From HRBIN30 sp964534275 (GTDB lineage: Bacteria > Desulfobacterota > Binatia > HRBIN30): 64,000 nucleotides of DNA. The DNA lies in assembly GCA_964534275.1 (NCBI GenBank), contig CAZHQG010000001.1, forward strand, positions 62,001-126,000, in the 5' to 3' direction. Positions 8,245 to 17,029 of the stretch are shown here, piece by piece. Within the stretch, counting starts at the first letter, position 1; each line of letters starts with the position of its first letter. The notes beneath the pieces were generated by a model that ran no database searches, had not been told where the DNA came from, and worked only from the letters and a program-made list of their open reading frames with translations. The translations under genes and the position numbers were made by a program.

Positions 8245-9810
8245 ATGCAAGACAAACGGCGCAGTTGGCAGGGCATTTTGCTCATACTCGTTTGCATTCC
8301 CATGGCTGGTGCTGTCGCAGAGGAAATTTCCCTTGCATTTTCATCGTCGGTGGGTGACGGTTTGGCAGCTGTGGAGGCGCCAATTGGCAGTCCAGCAGAC
8401 ATTGCAGTGGATTCCACGGGAGCGGTTTTCCTCGCCGATCCGCTACACACCCGAGTACGGAAGGTCTCGCCGTCCGGTTCCATTGCTACTTTCGCCGGTG
8501 GCTGGACCGAATTCCAGGCTGGCGCTCTTCTTGCTGTACTCCCGCTACTGGTGGGAATTCTACGGCGAGCTAGGACGCGGCTGCGGCTCGTGCGGCAAGG
8601 GTCGCGGCCTGCAACTGTGAGGCGGCGCTGTGCCTCGGCTGTGTTTGGGGCGTTGATTGGTCCGGTAGCCCTTTGTGTCACAGCGCGCGGCCAAGAAGTG
8701 CGCGGGCAAGAAGCGCGGGATCCGCTTGCAGAGGAACTGTGCTTTGTCAGCTGCTTCGATGGCGACGATTTCATCGTCAGGCTAAGGAGGGGGCTCGTCC
8801 TTTTTTCGGCGCGAGAGGGGGAAGGGTGCTTTGGGGATAATCCCAATTGCGCTCCGCCAGGCATTGGCCCAGACATTTGCGATGGCCTGGACTACCGGGG
8901 GTGCGAGCTGTGGGGTGCCACGGGCCCTGGCTTGCGAGGGGCTCATCTTGTCAAGGACATCAACCCCGGCGAACGATGGGGCCTCGGGGGTTGTCCGCAA
9001 CCAATCGTCATCGACGATGTCATGTACTTCGTCGCCCGTGACGGTGTGCATGGGAAGGAGCTGTGGCGCAGTGACGGAACCACCGAGGGGACCTGGATGG
9101 TCAAGGACGTCAGTCCAGGAAGTGCCTCTGGCGTCCCTGGGGTGTGCGCTGACAACGCCGATGGGGACCCTTCCTGGGTGGCCCTAGGGAATGTGTTGAT
9201 TTTCGTAGGTTTTACGCCTGAGCATGGCTACGAGCTTTGGCGCAGCGATGGCACGGAGCAGGGCACGTGGCTGCTCCGCGACATCTGGCCTGGCCCGAGA
9301 AACGGCATCGAGTGTGGAGAGGCGGCCCCGGTGGTTCCGGGATTTGCGGTGCTTGGAGACAAGGTACTGTTCAAGGCCAACGATGGGGTGACGGGCTTAG
9401 AGCCTTGGGTGACGGACGGAACACCTGAAGGCACACGGCTGCTCAAGGATACGGTGCCGGGTTCCATACGGGTTGAGGGGGTCGAATTTCTCTTGGGCGC
9501 CTTCGGTGATCGGCGGCGGGAGCTTCGGCGTCCGGACGACGATGGCTGCGAGGGAATCGTCAATGGGCCTGTGTTCACGGTTCGCGATGGTTTAGCGTTC
9601 TTTTCGGTGGAAGAACGGGATACGACCACCGGTAGGCGAGTGAGCCGCACCTGGCGCACCGATGGAACCCCTCAAGGGACGTATCGTGCGGACGAGTTGA
9701 GGGGCTCTTCGGATGGAGGGTGCGCAATTGCTCCTGGGGCAACCGGCGCCGCGTCGATGTTCGTGGGCTTTGCTTTCCTGTTCGCCTTGCGCCGGGACCA
9801 CCGTTGGTAA
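8245..9810 (+). CDS. ELWxxDGT-repeat secreted protein with NHL-like N-terminus and C-terminal anchor
   Basis: A 521-residue predicted surface protein. It starts with a signal peptide (residues 1-25, ending GAVAEE), then a single NHL-like unit (SPADIAVDSTGAVFLADP, RVRKVSPSGSIATFAGG). A hydrophobic segment plus basic tail follows (ALLAVLPLLVGILRRARTR), then several copies of the ELWxxDGTxxGT repeat (GKELWRSDGTTEGTWMVKD, YELWRSDGTEQGTWLLRD). The end has a Gly-Cys motif, a hydrophobic helix and RRDHRW, which resembles MYXO-CTERM-like sorting tags. The internal helix plus basic tail followed by a second signal-like stretch suggests fusion of a truncated NHL protein with a second gene. ATG start with AAGGGG upstream. 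No enzymatic function can be assigned. Confidence 0.65.
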   Translation: MQDKRRSWQGILLILVCIPMAGAVAEEISLAFSSSVGDGLAAVEAPIGSPADIAVDSTGAVFLADPLHTRVRKVSPSGSIATFAGGWTEFQAGALLAVLPLLVGILRRARTRLRLVRQGSRPATVRRRCASAVFGALIGPVALCVTARGQEVRGQEARDPLAEELCFVSCFDGDDFIVRLRRGLVLFSAREGEGCFGDNPNCAPPGIGPDICDGLDYRGCELWGATGPGLRGAHLVKDINPGERWGLGGCPQPIVIDDVMYFVARDGVHGKELWRSDGTTEGTWMVKDVSPGSASGVPGVCADNADGDPSWVALGNVLIFVGFTPEHGYELWRSDGTEQGTWLLRDIWPGPRNGIECGEAAPVVPGFAVLGDKVLFKANDGVTGLEPWVTDGTPEGTRLLKDTVPGSIRVEGVEFLLGAFGDRRRELRRPDDDGCEGIVNGPVFTVRDGLAFFSVEERDTTTGRRVSRTWRTDGTPQGTYRADELRGSSDGGCAIAPGATGAASMFVGFAFLFALRRDHRW

Positions 9811-10200
9811 GAGCTTGCGCGAGAGCCCGGTGGTGGGGGCTCTTTTGCCCTAGCGACTGCACCTGTCTTTGTGGCGACAGCACTCGCCCTCGTCGGGTAG
9901 GCGATCGGACTTGGGTTTGCGTGTGTGCTTCAAGCGCACCACGGAACCGCAGCGAAGATGCAGCCAGCCGCAATGAAGAGGATCTCCCAGACCGCGCACA
10001 ACCAGGAACTTGAGTACGCGGGTAGCCAGCCCCGTTACTCCTCCAGCAAGTTTGCAGCCAGTGGCCGAGCGGGGCCGCGTCGAGTCGTGGTTCCCGGAGG
10101 CAGCCCACTGGGGGCAGCGTGCACCTCGGGTGAAGTATCCCAAGAGAGAGCCAGCCACTGGGAGCTTGACGCGGTAGTGCGGTTGCGTCAGGCTGTGGTC
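9811..10200. other. 390-bp intergenic region
   Basis: An open frame crosses this stretch into the following gene, but it has no signal peptide or recognisable domain before the ATG at 10201. I regard it as non-coding leader sequence. Nothing else is recognised. Confidence 0.4.
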
Positions 10201-10629
10201 ATGACAAACCGGGGCATTGGGGAACTTGCAAAGCGCGTGTTGTTTGTATGGCTAGCTTCGGCACTTTCGCTCAGTGCTTGGGCGTGGGAAGACACGCGGG
10301 TGCGGAAACATCCGCTGTTCTCTGACGAGTACGTGATCGAGAAAGACGGGCGCAGAGAGGGCACCATTCGGCGCAATCCGTTGTTCCCCGATCAGTGGGA
10401 CGTCTACGACAATTCCGGGCAACGGCAAGGCACAGTGCGCCAGAACCCGCTATTCAAAGACGAACTCGATGTGTACGCCCCGTCGGGGACCCGTGAAAAA
10501 ACCGTTCGGCAAAACCCGTTGTTCAAAGACGAGCTCGACGTTTACGACCGCACCGGCCGCCGCACGGAGCGCATCCGGCGCAACCCGTTGTTCCCTGACG
10601 AGTGGCGGATCGATCGGCTAGACCCGTAG
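10201..10629 (+). CDS. small secreted protein of 23-residue RNPLFPDQWDVYD repeats
   Basis: A 142-residue protein of unknown function. Residues 1-29 form a signal peptide (VLFVWLASALSLSAWAWE). The rest is about four and a half tandem units of 23 residues with consensus T(I/V)R(R/Q)NPLF(P/K)D(Q/E)(W/L)DVYD followed by a Gly-Arg turn. The units lie at about residues 33-54, 55-77, 78-100, 101-123 and 124-142. The strict spacing and aromatic pattern suggest a beta-hairpin stack or blade-like fold exported to the periplasm or surface. A longer frame is open upstream, but this ATG gives the signal peptide. It stands alone between intergenic stretches. Confidence 0.75.
   Translation: MTNRGIGELAKRVLFVWLASALSLSAWAWEDTRVRKHPLFSDEYVIEKDGRREGTIRRNPLFPDQWDVYDNSGQRQGTVRQNPLFKDELDVYAPSGTREKTVRQNPLFKDELDVYDRTGRRTERIRRNPLFPDEWRIDRLDP
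10297..10626 (+). repeat. tandem 69-bp coding repeat
   Basis: Units of 69 bases encode the 23-residue repeat of the small secreted protein. The two central units are nearly identical at protein level (both TVRQNPLFKDELDVY), which indicates recent internal duplication. The outer units are more diverged. Confidence 0.8.
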
Positions 10630-10942
10630 TCCTTCAGATTCGGCAGCTCCTCTGGAAAGCCGCGCGTCTGTCGGACCTCGTTTGCACACGCGCTCCTGAA
10701 TTCCTGGGCGTTTCCGGAGGTAACGTGGATCACCCTTCGCTGTAGGGGCACGGCGGTGCCGTGCCCGCGCAATCGTACCCCAGGGCCCTTCGTGGGTTGC
10801 CCAGGACGGTACCTCCAGCAGGCTCTTGCATCGGGTAAAAAAACGGGGCAAATACCGTCAGCGCTGACTGTTACCGGTTGCGAGGAAATTCGATGGTCGT
10901 TTCGTGCGTACGGTGGAATCTCAGCCCCAATAGGAGTGGCGG
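10630..10942. other. 313-bp intergenic region containing a palindromic element
   Basis: No gene seen. It contains the GGGCACGGC palindrome described separately and a leader with AGGAGTGGCGG before the next ATG. Confidence 0.5.
10746..10766. repeat. REP-like palindrome
   Basis: A perfect 9-bp inverted repeat, GGGCACGGC/GCCGTGCCC, around a 3-base loop, preceded by GTAG. Short GGGCACGGC palindromes of this kind are dispersed in many environmental bacterial genomes. Here it could also act as a transcription terminator for the upstream repeat-protein gene. Only one good copy was found in the window. Confidence 0.5.
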
Positions 10943-11500
10943 ATGATTACTTCGTTGTTTTCCGCTGTAATTGTGGTCGCGTCGTTGGCGCTGACCTTGT
11001 ACCTGATCACCTTACTGTTCTCTGCGGCGGCGGAGCCGCTGGAGCAGCTTTGGGAGTTTCGGCGTTTCGAGCAGCACCGTCAGCGTGCCAGTCAGGCTGA
11101 TGCGTGGTCGAGTGCTGGTGCGTTCGATGCCGCGTTACAGGCACTGCGTGGTGGATTTTACCTGCACCCGGTACGGCAGCGGCGGCTCGCGAGCGAGATC
11201 GTGAACCACCACGCAGCGCTGTTGGCTCGCATGATTGCGCTCACGAGCGAGCTATGCGGTGGAACGGTACGTTTGTTTTCTCTGGCACGGGCCGACCGCC
11301 TGCTGGGAGAGCGTGCCGAACTCCAGCGCCGCTTCTTGCGTGCGTGCGACTCGGGCAACGCGGTGCAGCAACGCGACTTGTTGCAGCAGCTCGACTGCAA
11401 CGCGCGCGAATTGCAGCAAGCGCTCGATCAGCTGTTTGCGGAAGTGCAAACGGTGGTCCGAACTCGCTCGCCGATGACGGCATCGATGCGCGGCCATTGA
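10943..11500 (+). CDS. hypothetical membrane-anchored protein
   Basis: 185 residues, family not recognised. One N-terminal membrane helix (ITSLFSAVIVVASLALTLYLITLLF, about residues 2-26) is followed by a mostly alpha-helical, Leu/Gln/Arg-rich cytoplasmic or periplasmic domain with likely coiled-coil segments (LQRRFLRACDSGNAVQQRD, LLQQLDCNARELQQALDQLF). An AGGAGTGGCGG site precedes the ATG. It lies alone about 100 bases before the CysQ-like gene, on the same strand. Confidence 0.6.
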   Translation: MITSLFSAVIVVASLALTLYLITLLFSAAAEPLEQLWEFRRFEQHRQRASQADAWSSAGAFDAALQALRGGFYLHPVRQRRLASEIVNHHAALLARMIALTSELCGGTVRLFSLARADRLLGERAELQRRFLRACDSGNAVQQRDLLQQLDCNARELQQALDQLFAEVQTVVRTRSPMTASMRGH

Positions 11501-11604
11501 CGGGCTGAGCCTGGGACGTCCGGGCTCGAGCACCCCGTGTTGCGATCCGCGAGGAGCGCGTGGGTTTGCACGTTTGGGTGGCGCATGGCTAGGGAACTGC
11601 GACA

Positions 11605-12417
11605 ATGGAGTTTCCTTGGCAACGGGAATGGTCGGTGGCCGTCGAGGCAGCGCGTGCGGCGGGCGACGTGGTCCGACATTATTACCGGCGAAGAGTCACA
11701 GTGCGCTACAAAGAGGCCGGGAAGCACAACCCGGTCTCGGAAGCCGATCTCGAAGCCAACCGGGTGATCGAGAGTTACGTCCGCGCCGCATTTCCGGACG
11801 ACGGCTGGCTATCGGAGGAAACGCGCGACTCGCCCGAGCGGCTGAACAAACGCCGCGTATGGATTGTGGATCCACTCGATGGCTCGCGCGAGTTCCTCGA
11901 GCACATTCCAGAATTTGTCGTGTGCGTGGCGCTTGCCGTCGATGGTAACCCTGTGCTCGGGGTGGAATACAACCCCATTCGCGACGAACTCTTTGCCGGT
12001 GCTCCAGGTCGGGGTGCCTTCTTAGGCGGTGAGCCAGTGAAGGTTTCACCCACGGACGATTTGGCCCGAGCACGTTTTCTCGCGAGTCGCAGCGAGAACG
12101 AGCGCGGGGAGTGGGACGAATTCAAACCCGAGATCCAAGTGGAACTCACTGGCAGCGTGGCGTACAAACTGGCTTTGATTGCGGCCGGTCGTGCGGACGC
12201 CACGTTCAGTCTGACCCCGAAAAACGAGTGGGACATTTGCGCGGGGGCCGCGCTGATCGAGGCGGCAGGCGGTACGATGACCGACCGGTACGGACGCCGC
12301 TTGCGTTTCAACCAGCAGGAAACGCGTCTGCCCGGAATCATTGCGACCAACGGCGCGCTGCACGTGGCAGTGATCGAGTTGTTGCGGCGGCACGGCAAGT
12401 TTCCCTCGCCAAGTTGA
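11605..12417 (+). CDS. cysQ: 3'(2'),5'-bisphosphate nucleotidase / inositol monophosphatase family
   Basis: A 270-residue Mg-dependent Li-sensitive phosphatase family member. All metal-site motifs are present: the Glu in GWLSEET (about residues 69-74), DPLDGSREF (about 90-98), and the C-terminal WDICAGAALIEAAGG. The DPLDGSREF form with Glu-Phe is more like CysQ (PAP phosphatase) than classical IMPase (DPIDGT.NF). Still, an inositol-phosphatase role is worth considering because other inositol-type genes occur in this window. The gene converges with glpK, separated by a small hairpin. Confidence 0.88.
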   Translation: MEFPWQREWSVAVEAARAAGDVVRHYYRRRVTVRYKEAGKHNPVSEADLEANRVIESYVRAAFPDDGWLSEETRDSPERLNKRRVWIVDPLDGSREFLEHIPEFVVCVALAVDGNPVLGVEYNPIRDELFAGAPGRGAFLGGEPVKVSPTDDLARARFLASRSENERGEWDEFKPEIQVELTGSVAYKLALIAAGRADATFSLTPKNEWDICAGAALIEAAGGTMTDRYGRRLRFNQQETRLPGIIATNGALHVAVIELLRRHGKFPSPS

Positions 12418-12418
12418 G

Positions 12419-12435
12419 CGCCTGCGGCGCAGGCG
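12419..12435. terminator. bidirectional hairpin between cysQ-like gene and glpK
   Basis: A 7-bp stem, CGCCTGC/GCAGGCG, with a 3-base loop lies in the 24-base gap between two convergent stop codons. There is no T-tract. The position supports a shared terminator. Confidence 0.5.
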
Positions 12436-12441
12436 AGTTGC

Positions 12442-13902
12442 TTACAGCCCGCCGAGTCGCGCAGCCGCAATGGCCCGCTGCCAAGCGGCAAACCGCTCTT
12501 CCCGTTCGCTTGCACTCCACCGCGGTGCAAACACGCCGCCGCTCTTCCAATGGTGGAGAAGCGCCTCTCGGCTTTGCCAAACGCCTGTTGCCAGGCCCGC
12601 AAGGTAGGCCGCTCCCAGCACCGAGGCTTGCACCGATTCTGGCCGCTCCACCTCGATACCCAAAACATCGGCAAGCGACTGCAAGAGAAAATCGTTTGCC
12701 GCCGCGCCACCGTCCACTCGCAAGCGCGGCGGCATGGGCAAGCCCACGTCGCCGTACAACGTGGTGAGCACTTCGCGGCAGCGGTACGCGATTCCTTCCA
12801 GAACTGCGCGGACGATGTGAGCGCGGCCAGCACCGCGCGAGAGGCCACCGATCACTGCCCGCGCTCCCGCCTCCATGTACGGCGTACCCAAGCCTTGAAA
12901 AGCAGGGACCGCCCAAACTCCACCACTGTCGGGAACCGACGCCGCCACGGCGCTGGCGTCTTCGATTCGCTCGAGCAATCCCACCGCATCGCGGAGCCAC
13001 TGCACAGCGGCACCGGCAGCGATCACGGTGCCCTCGAGGCAAAACGGCCGCTCGTTGCCGACACTCCACAGCACCAACGGATAGGCGCCGTGCGGCGAGA
13101 ACGCCGCCTCGGGGCCGGTATTCAAGTCCGCCATGCCGGAGGTGCCTAACGTGATCTTGGCTGCGCCTTTGTGCCATCCGAGTTCCCCGAACAGCGCTGC
13201 CTGCTGGTCGCCGGCCACGCTAGCCACTGGCACCGGGACACCGAACAGCTGTGCAACGGTCACCCCGTACACTTCGCTCGAGGCTCGCAACTCGGGCAAC
13301 ATCGCGTCGGGGATGCCAAGGGTCTCCAACGCGTGGTTCCACCAGCAACCTTGAAATGGGTCGTACAGCGTCGTGCACGATGCGTTGGAGTGGTCGGTTA
13401 CGTGCGCGCTGCCGCCAGTAAGGTTCCACACCAGCCAGGAGTCCACCGTGCCACACAGGAGTTCTCCGCGCGCTGCCCGTGTGCGCGCGTCGGGCACGTG
13501 GTCGAGGATCCATTCGAGTTTTGTGGCCGAAGCCATCGCGTTGGTAAAAATCCCTTGCTGCGCCAACTGAGCCGCACGCTCTGCCGTGCGCGTGTCTTGC
13601 CACACAATCGCCGGGTAGACCGGCTGGCCGCTGGCGCGCTCCCAAACGACAATTGTGGCGCGCTGTGTACACACGCCAATCGCCGCTAGATCGCGCGCCG
13701 AGCTTCCAGCCCGAGCAAGAGCGGTGCGGCTCACGGCGAGTGTAGCTTCCCAAATGGCTACCGGGTCTTGCTCTACCCAGCCCGGTTGGGGGTAGGTAGC
13801 CGAAATCTCTCTGTACGCTCCGGCAAGCAGCCGGCCCTCGGCATCGAACAGGTAAGCGCGAACGCCTGTGGTGCCCTCGTCAATTGCCAAGATCGCAGCC
13901 AT
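12442..13902 (-). CDS. glpK: glycerol kinase
   Basis: A 486-residue FGGY kinase that should phosphorylate glycerol to glycerol-3-phosphate. The N-terminal phosphate loop is DEGTTGVRAYLFDAEG, the substrate segment is TQRATIVVWERASG with YPAIVWQDTRTA, and the C-terminal signature includes GAGRAHIVRAVLEG and LRVDGGAAANDFLLQ. Length and motifs fit GlpK better than xylulokinase. It is the last gene of a glpD - AGPS-like - glpK operon, 24 bases after the flavoprotein gene. It could serve glycerol catabolism or feed lipid precursors. Confidence 0.92.
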   Translation of the reverse strand: MAAILAIDEGTTGVRAYLFDAEGRLLAGAYREISATYPQPGWVEQDPVAIWEATLAVSRTALARAGSSARDLAAIGVCTQRATIVVWERASGQPVYPAIVWQDTRTAERAAQLAQQGIFTNAMASATKLEWILDHVPDARTRAARGELLCGTVDSWLVWNLTGGSAHVTDHSNASCTTLYDPFQGCWWNHALETLGIPDAMLPELRASSEVYGVTVAQLFGVPVPVASVAGDQQAALFGELGWHKGAAKITLGTSGMADLNTGPEAAFSPHGAYPLVLWSVGNERPFCLEGTVIAAGAAVQWLRDAVGLLERIEDASAVAASVPDSGGVWAVPAFQGLGTPYMEAGARAVIGGLSRGAGRAHIVRAVLEGIAYRCREVLTTLYGDVGLPMPPRLRVDGGAAANDFLLQSLADVLGIEVERPESVQASVLGAAYLAGLATGVWQSREALLHHWKSGGVFAPRWSASEREERFAAWQRAIAAARLGGL

Positions 13903-13926
13903 GACAACCTCGGGGTTCGGCAGCGT

Positions 13927-15342
13927 TTATGGCTCGGGCAAGAGAGCGCCGGGGTTCATGAGCCCAGCCGGGTCGACGGCAGCTTTCACCTCGCGCAGCA
14001 AGCTCACCCCCTCGCCGAGTTCGTGCACGAGCCAGGCTTTGCGCACTCGCCCGATGCCGTGGTGGTGGGCGATGGAGCCACCTGCCTGCAGCGTGGCTTC
14101 CATGGTGGCGCGCCAGCAGTCGAGGTACAGTGCCTCGCCGAGTTCACGCGCCGACGGACGGGCAACGAAGGTGAAGTACAAGTTGGTTCCTTGTGCGTAG
14201 CTGTGGGAGCTGTGGCCCGAGGCCACCAGCATCCCGGGAACCCGTTGGAGCGCGGCGATCACACCTTGGTACAATTGCTCCATTCGGTCCCAGGTGGCGG
14301 ACACCTCGATGGTGTCGACCACGAGGCCCTTTTCCACGAACGTGTCGAACGTTGGTACTTTGTTTCTCTCGTCGAGCCAATGCTGCACCGGTTCGGGTCC
14401 GCGGGCCTCTCCCCCAAGGGCCGCGCAAACACCGGCGCACGCTGCAGCCTCTGCGGCAACCAGGGCGCCCGGGCCTTCGGAGACGAGGAGTAACAAGCAA
14501 TCGTTGCCCGTACTTGCTTCCGGAAACAACCGCGCCGACTCGACTGCGTCGTACAGCCGCACGACCGGTGGCCGCCACCCGGCCCGCAAAATGTTGCGGA
14601 TGGCTTCGAAGCCCGAAACCATGGAGGGGAAGCTGAACGATTGCAAGAGCGTGTTCTCGGGCAGGGGAAAGATTTTCAAGCTCACTTCGGTGACGATCCC
14701 GAGCGTACCTTCGGCGCCGAGAAACAGTTGCCGCAGGTCGGGTCCGGTTGCCCAACGGACACGCGGGGGCAAGCGGAGCAGGCGGCCGTCGGGCAGCACC
14801 GCTTCGAGCCCCAGAACCAAGTCTTCGATGTTGCCGTAACGTGTAGAATACTGCCCAGCAGCGCGGGTGCTGACCCAACCACCGACGGTGGACAGAGCAA
14901 TGGATTGGGGAAAATGGCCGCAGGTGTACCCCGCTTGCCGGAGTTCGTCCTCGAGGGCTTGGCCCATTTTGCCGGCTTGCACACGCGCCAACAGGGCGTG
15001 GTCGTTGATTTCTACAATGCGCGCCATGCGCCGGACGTCCACCACGATGGAGCGGTCGCCCGGCACGATTGCCCCGCAGACGCCGGATCCTCCTCCGTAG
15101 GGAACGACGGCGAGCCGGTGCGTGAGGGCATAGCGCACGATTTCCTGAACTTCCTCGGCGGTACGGGGGAAAACCACTGCGAGCGGGCGCTCTGCCGGCT
15201 GCCCGTGCGCTGCCCGCCACACGCTGAGGAACCACGTGTCGCGGCGATACCCGTCGAGAACGTCGCCAGCAGTGGCAACTTGGGATTCGCCGAGCAGTTC
15301 TTGCAGCGCGCGGGAGTGCTGTTCGTGTGCGACCTCAGGCAT
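13927..15342 (-). CDS. FAD-binding oxidase, alkyldihydroxyacetonephosphate synthase-like
   Basis: A 471-residue flavoprotein of the VAO/PCMH family. The FAD-binding N-terminal domain has VVPYGGGSGVCGAIVP (about residues 98-113). The FAD-linked oxidase C-terminal domain carries GHSSHSYAQGTNLYFTF and the triple-histidine motif IAHHHGIGRVRKAW. That His-His-His motif is the hallmark of alkyl-DHAP synthase (AGPS), which swaps the acyl chain of acyl-DHAP for a fatty alcohol to create an ether bond. D-lactate/glycolate oxidases are relatives and remain an alternative. It lies between glpD (8-base overlap) and glpK, so a glycerol-phosphate or DHAP substrate fits the context. Confidence 0.8.
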   Translation of the reverse strand: MPEVAHEQHSRALQELLGESQVATAGDVLDGYRRDTWFLSVWRAAHGQPAERPLAVVFPRTAEEVQEIVRYALTHRLAVVPYGGGSGVCGAIVPGDRSIVVDVRRMARIVEINDHALLARVQAGKMGQALEDELRQAGYTCGHFPQSIALSTVGGWVSTRAAGQYSTRYGNIEDLVLGLEAVLPDGRLLRLPPRVRWATGPDLRQLFLGAEGTLGIVTEVSLKIFPLPENTLLQSFSFPSMVSGFEAIRNILRAGWRPPVVRLYDAVESARLFPEASTGNDCLLLLVSEGPGALVAAEAAACAGVCAALGGEARGPEPVQHWLDERNKVPTFDTFVEKGLVVDTIEVSATWDRMEQLYQGVIAALQRVPGMLVASGHSSHSYAQGTNLYFTFVARPSARELGEALYLDCWRATMEATLQAGGSIAHHHGIGRVRKAWLVHELGEGVSLLREVKAAVDPAGLMNPGALLPEP

Positions 15343-17029
15343 GAACTCCGGCCTCCTCTGCCCGAGCGGGCTTCGTGTCGCGAAAGCTTTTCACATCTTG
15401 AACGTGGGCGCGGTACCCGGCGAGCTGCTCCTCGCATTGTTGATCCGTCCAACCCAGCCATTCGGCCATCCACTGTGCGACCACGGGAGCGGCGAGCAAG
15501 CCGTTGTGGCGGTCCCACAGGAACAGTCGAGTGCGTCGCTCGAGCACGTCTTCCAACGTGCACGCCATTTCTTGGCGCACGTTGTAAAGCACCTCGGCGC
15601 GTGTGAGGCCCGTGCCATCGGGGGTTTCTTCGCCGAGGACCGGATCGGCGGAAATCGCGCCGGCAATCCACTCCGCATTGCGGCCGTAAAGTGCGGTGAG
15701 CCGCTGCAAAACTTCCGGCCGCACGAGTTTCCAACGCTGCCCCAGCGCCCGCGTGAGTTCGTCGAGGCTGCCCTCGAAGTCTCCTCCGCTCAGCGGCGAC
15801 GTTGCGCTTTCGCCCAGTGGTTCTGGCAGTGCACGTTTCTCTTCTTCGAAGCGGGCGAGCACGAGCCGCAACACGCGCTGGGCCATTCGCCGATACGTGG
15901 TCAGTTTGCCCCCAGCCACGGAAATCAAGCCTGTGGGGCCGAGCATGATTTCGTCCTTCCGCGAGATTTCGCTCGGTTTGCGTCCCTCCTCGTGTAACAA
16001 GGGGCGCAAGCCCGCCCAGGCGCCAATGACGTCGTCGAGGTCGAGCGGTTCGCAGGTGAACGTTTGATTCGCGGCGCTCAGCAGGTATTCCGCATCTTCC
16101 ACCGTGATCGGGGGATCGTCGAGGCGCCCGGTGTAGTCGGTGTCGGTGGTACCCAAGTACACCACGCTCCCGTGCGGGATCACGAAGACACTGCGCTTGT
16201 CAGGTGCCCGCATGACCACGCAGCGACCGACCTGAAGTCGTTCCCGCGGCAACACCAGGTGGATCCCTTTGGTTAGGTGCAAGCGGCGCGTTTCTCCTCC
16301 ATCTTGCAACGCACGAATCTCGTCGACCCAGGGTCCAGCGGCGTTGACCACGGTGCGTGCACGCACCAGGTGCTCCGCTCCGCCGAACGCGTCAGCGATC
16401 CATGCACCGGCAACACGCCCGTGCTCGAGGTGCAAGCGCACGACCGGAGTGTAGCTCGTGATCACGGCACCTAAGGCTGCCGCTGCTTTGAGGGTGTCCA
16501 GCACCAGCCGGGCGTCGTCCGTCAAGTACTCGTAGTACAGCCCAGCTCCGTACAACCGCTCGTCACGCAGCAAGGGCTCGAGGGTCAACACTTCTTCGCG
16601 GCTGAGCATGCGGTTGCGTTCTTCCTTGGCCACGCCAGCCATCCGGTCGTACGTGAACAGGCCAGCCCGGATGGTGAGGTAGGCTCCTCGGCTGTATACA
16701 GGCACAAGCATTTGGATCGGTTGCGCAAGATGCGGGGCGAGCCGGCGCAATACTTTCCGTTCCGTTGCCGCCTCTCGCACCAAAGCAACGTCTCCTTGAG
16801 GCAAGTAGCGCAGACCCCCGTGAATGAGTTTCGAGGAACGGCTGCTGGTTCCGACCGCAAAATCGCGCCGTTCTACCAGCGCCACGCGCAGCCCGCGCAG
16901 TGCTGCTTCGCGCGCCACTCCTGCGCCCGTGATCCCGCCACCAATGACGAGAACGTCGAATGTGTGCGCGCCGAGTTCTGCGAGCAAGTTGGGTCGGGTG
17001 CGCATCGACCATTCCACTAGTGCACTCAT
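15335..17029 (-). CDS. glpD: FAD-dependent glycerol-3-phosphate dehydrogenase
   Basis: A 564-residue GlpD that oxidises glycerol-3-phosphate to DHAP and passes electrons to quinone at the inner membrane. The dinucleotide-binding motif is VLVIGGGITGAGVAREAALRG. GTSSRSSKLIHGGLRYL is the family signature. FVIPHGSVVYLGTTDTDY and VAGGKLTTYRRMA complete the FAD domain, followed by the C-terminal helical DAO_C domain. The frame is open far upstream, but this ATG (MSALVEW) gives the family N-terminus. First gene of the glpD-AGPS-like-glpK operon, divergent from the HAD gene that opens the next operon. Confidence 0.93.
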   Translation of the reverse strand: MSALVEWSMRTRPNLLAELGAHTFDVLVIGGGITGAGVAREAALRGLRVALVERRDFAVGTSSRSSKLIHGGLRYLPQGDVALVREAATERKVLRRLAPHLAQPIQMLVPVYSRGAYLTIRAGLFTYDRMAGVAKEERNRMLSREEVLTLEPLLRDERLYGAGLYYEYLTDDARLVLDTLKAAAALGAVITSYTPVVRLHLEHGRVAGAWIADAFGGAEHLVRARTVVNAAGPWVDEIRALQDGGETRRLHLTKGIHLVLPRERLQVGRCVVMRAPDKRSVFVIPHGSVVYLGTTDTDYTGRLDDPPITVEDAEYLLSAANQTFTCEPLDLDDVIGAWAGLRPLLHEEGRKPSEISRKDEIMLGPTGLISVAGGKLTTYRRMAQRVLRLVLARFEEEKRALPEPLGESATSPLSGGDFEGSLDELTRALGQRWKLVRPEVLQRLTALYGRNAEWIAGAISADPVLGEETPDGTGLTRAEVLYNVRQEMACTLEDVLERRTRLFLWDRHNGLLAAPVVAQWMAEWLGWTDQQCEEQLAGYRAHVQDVKSFRDTKPARAEEAGVHA

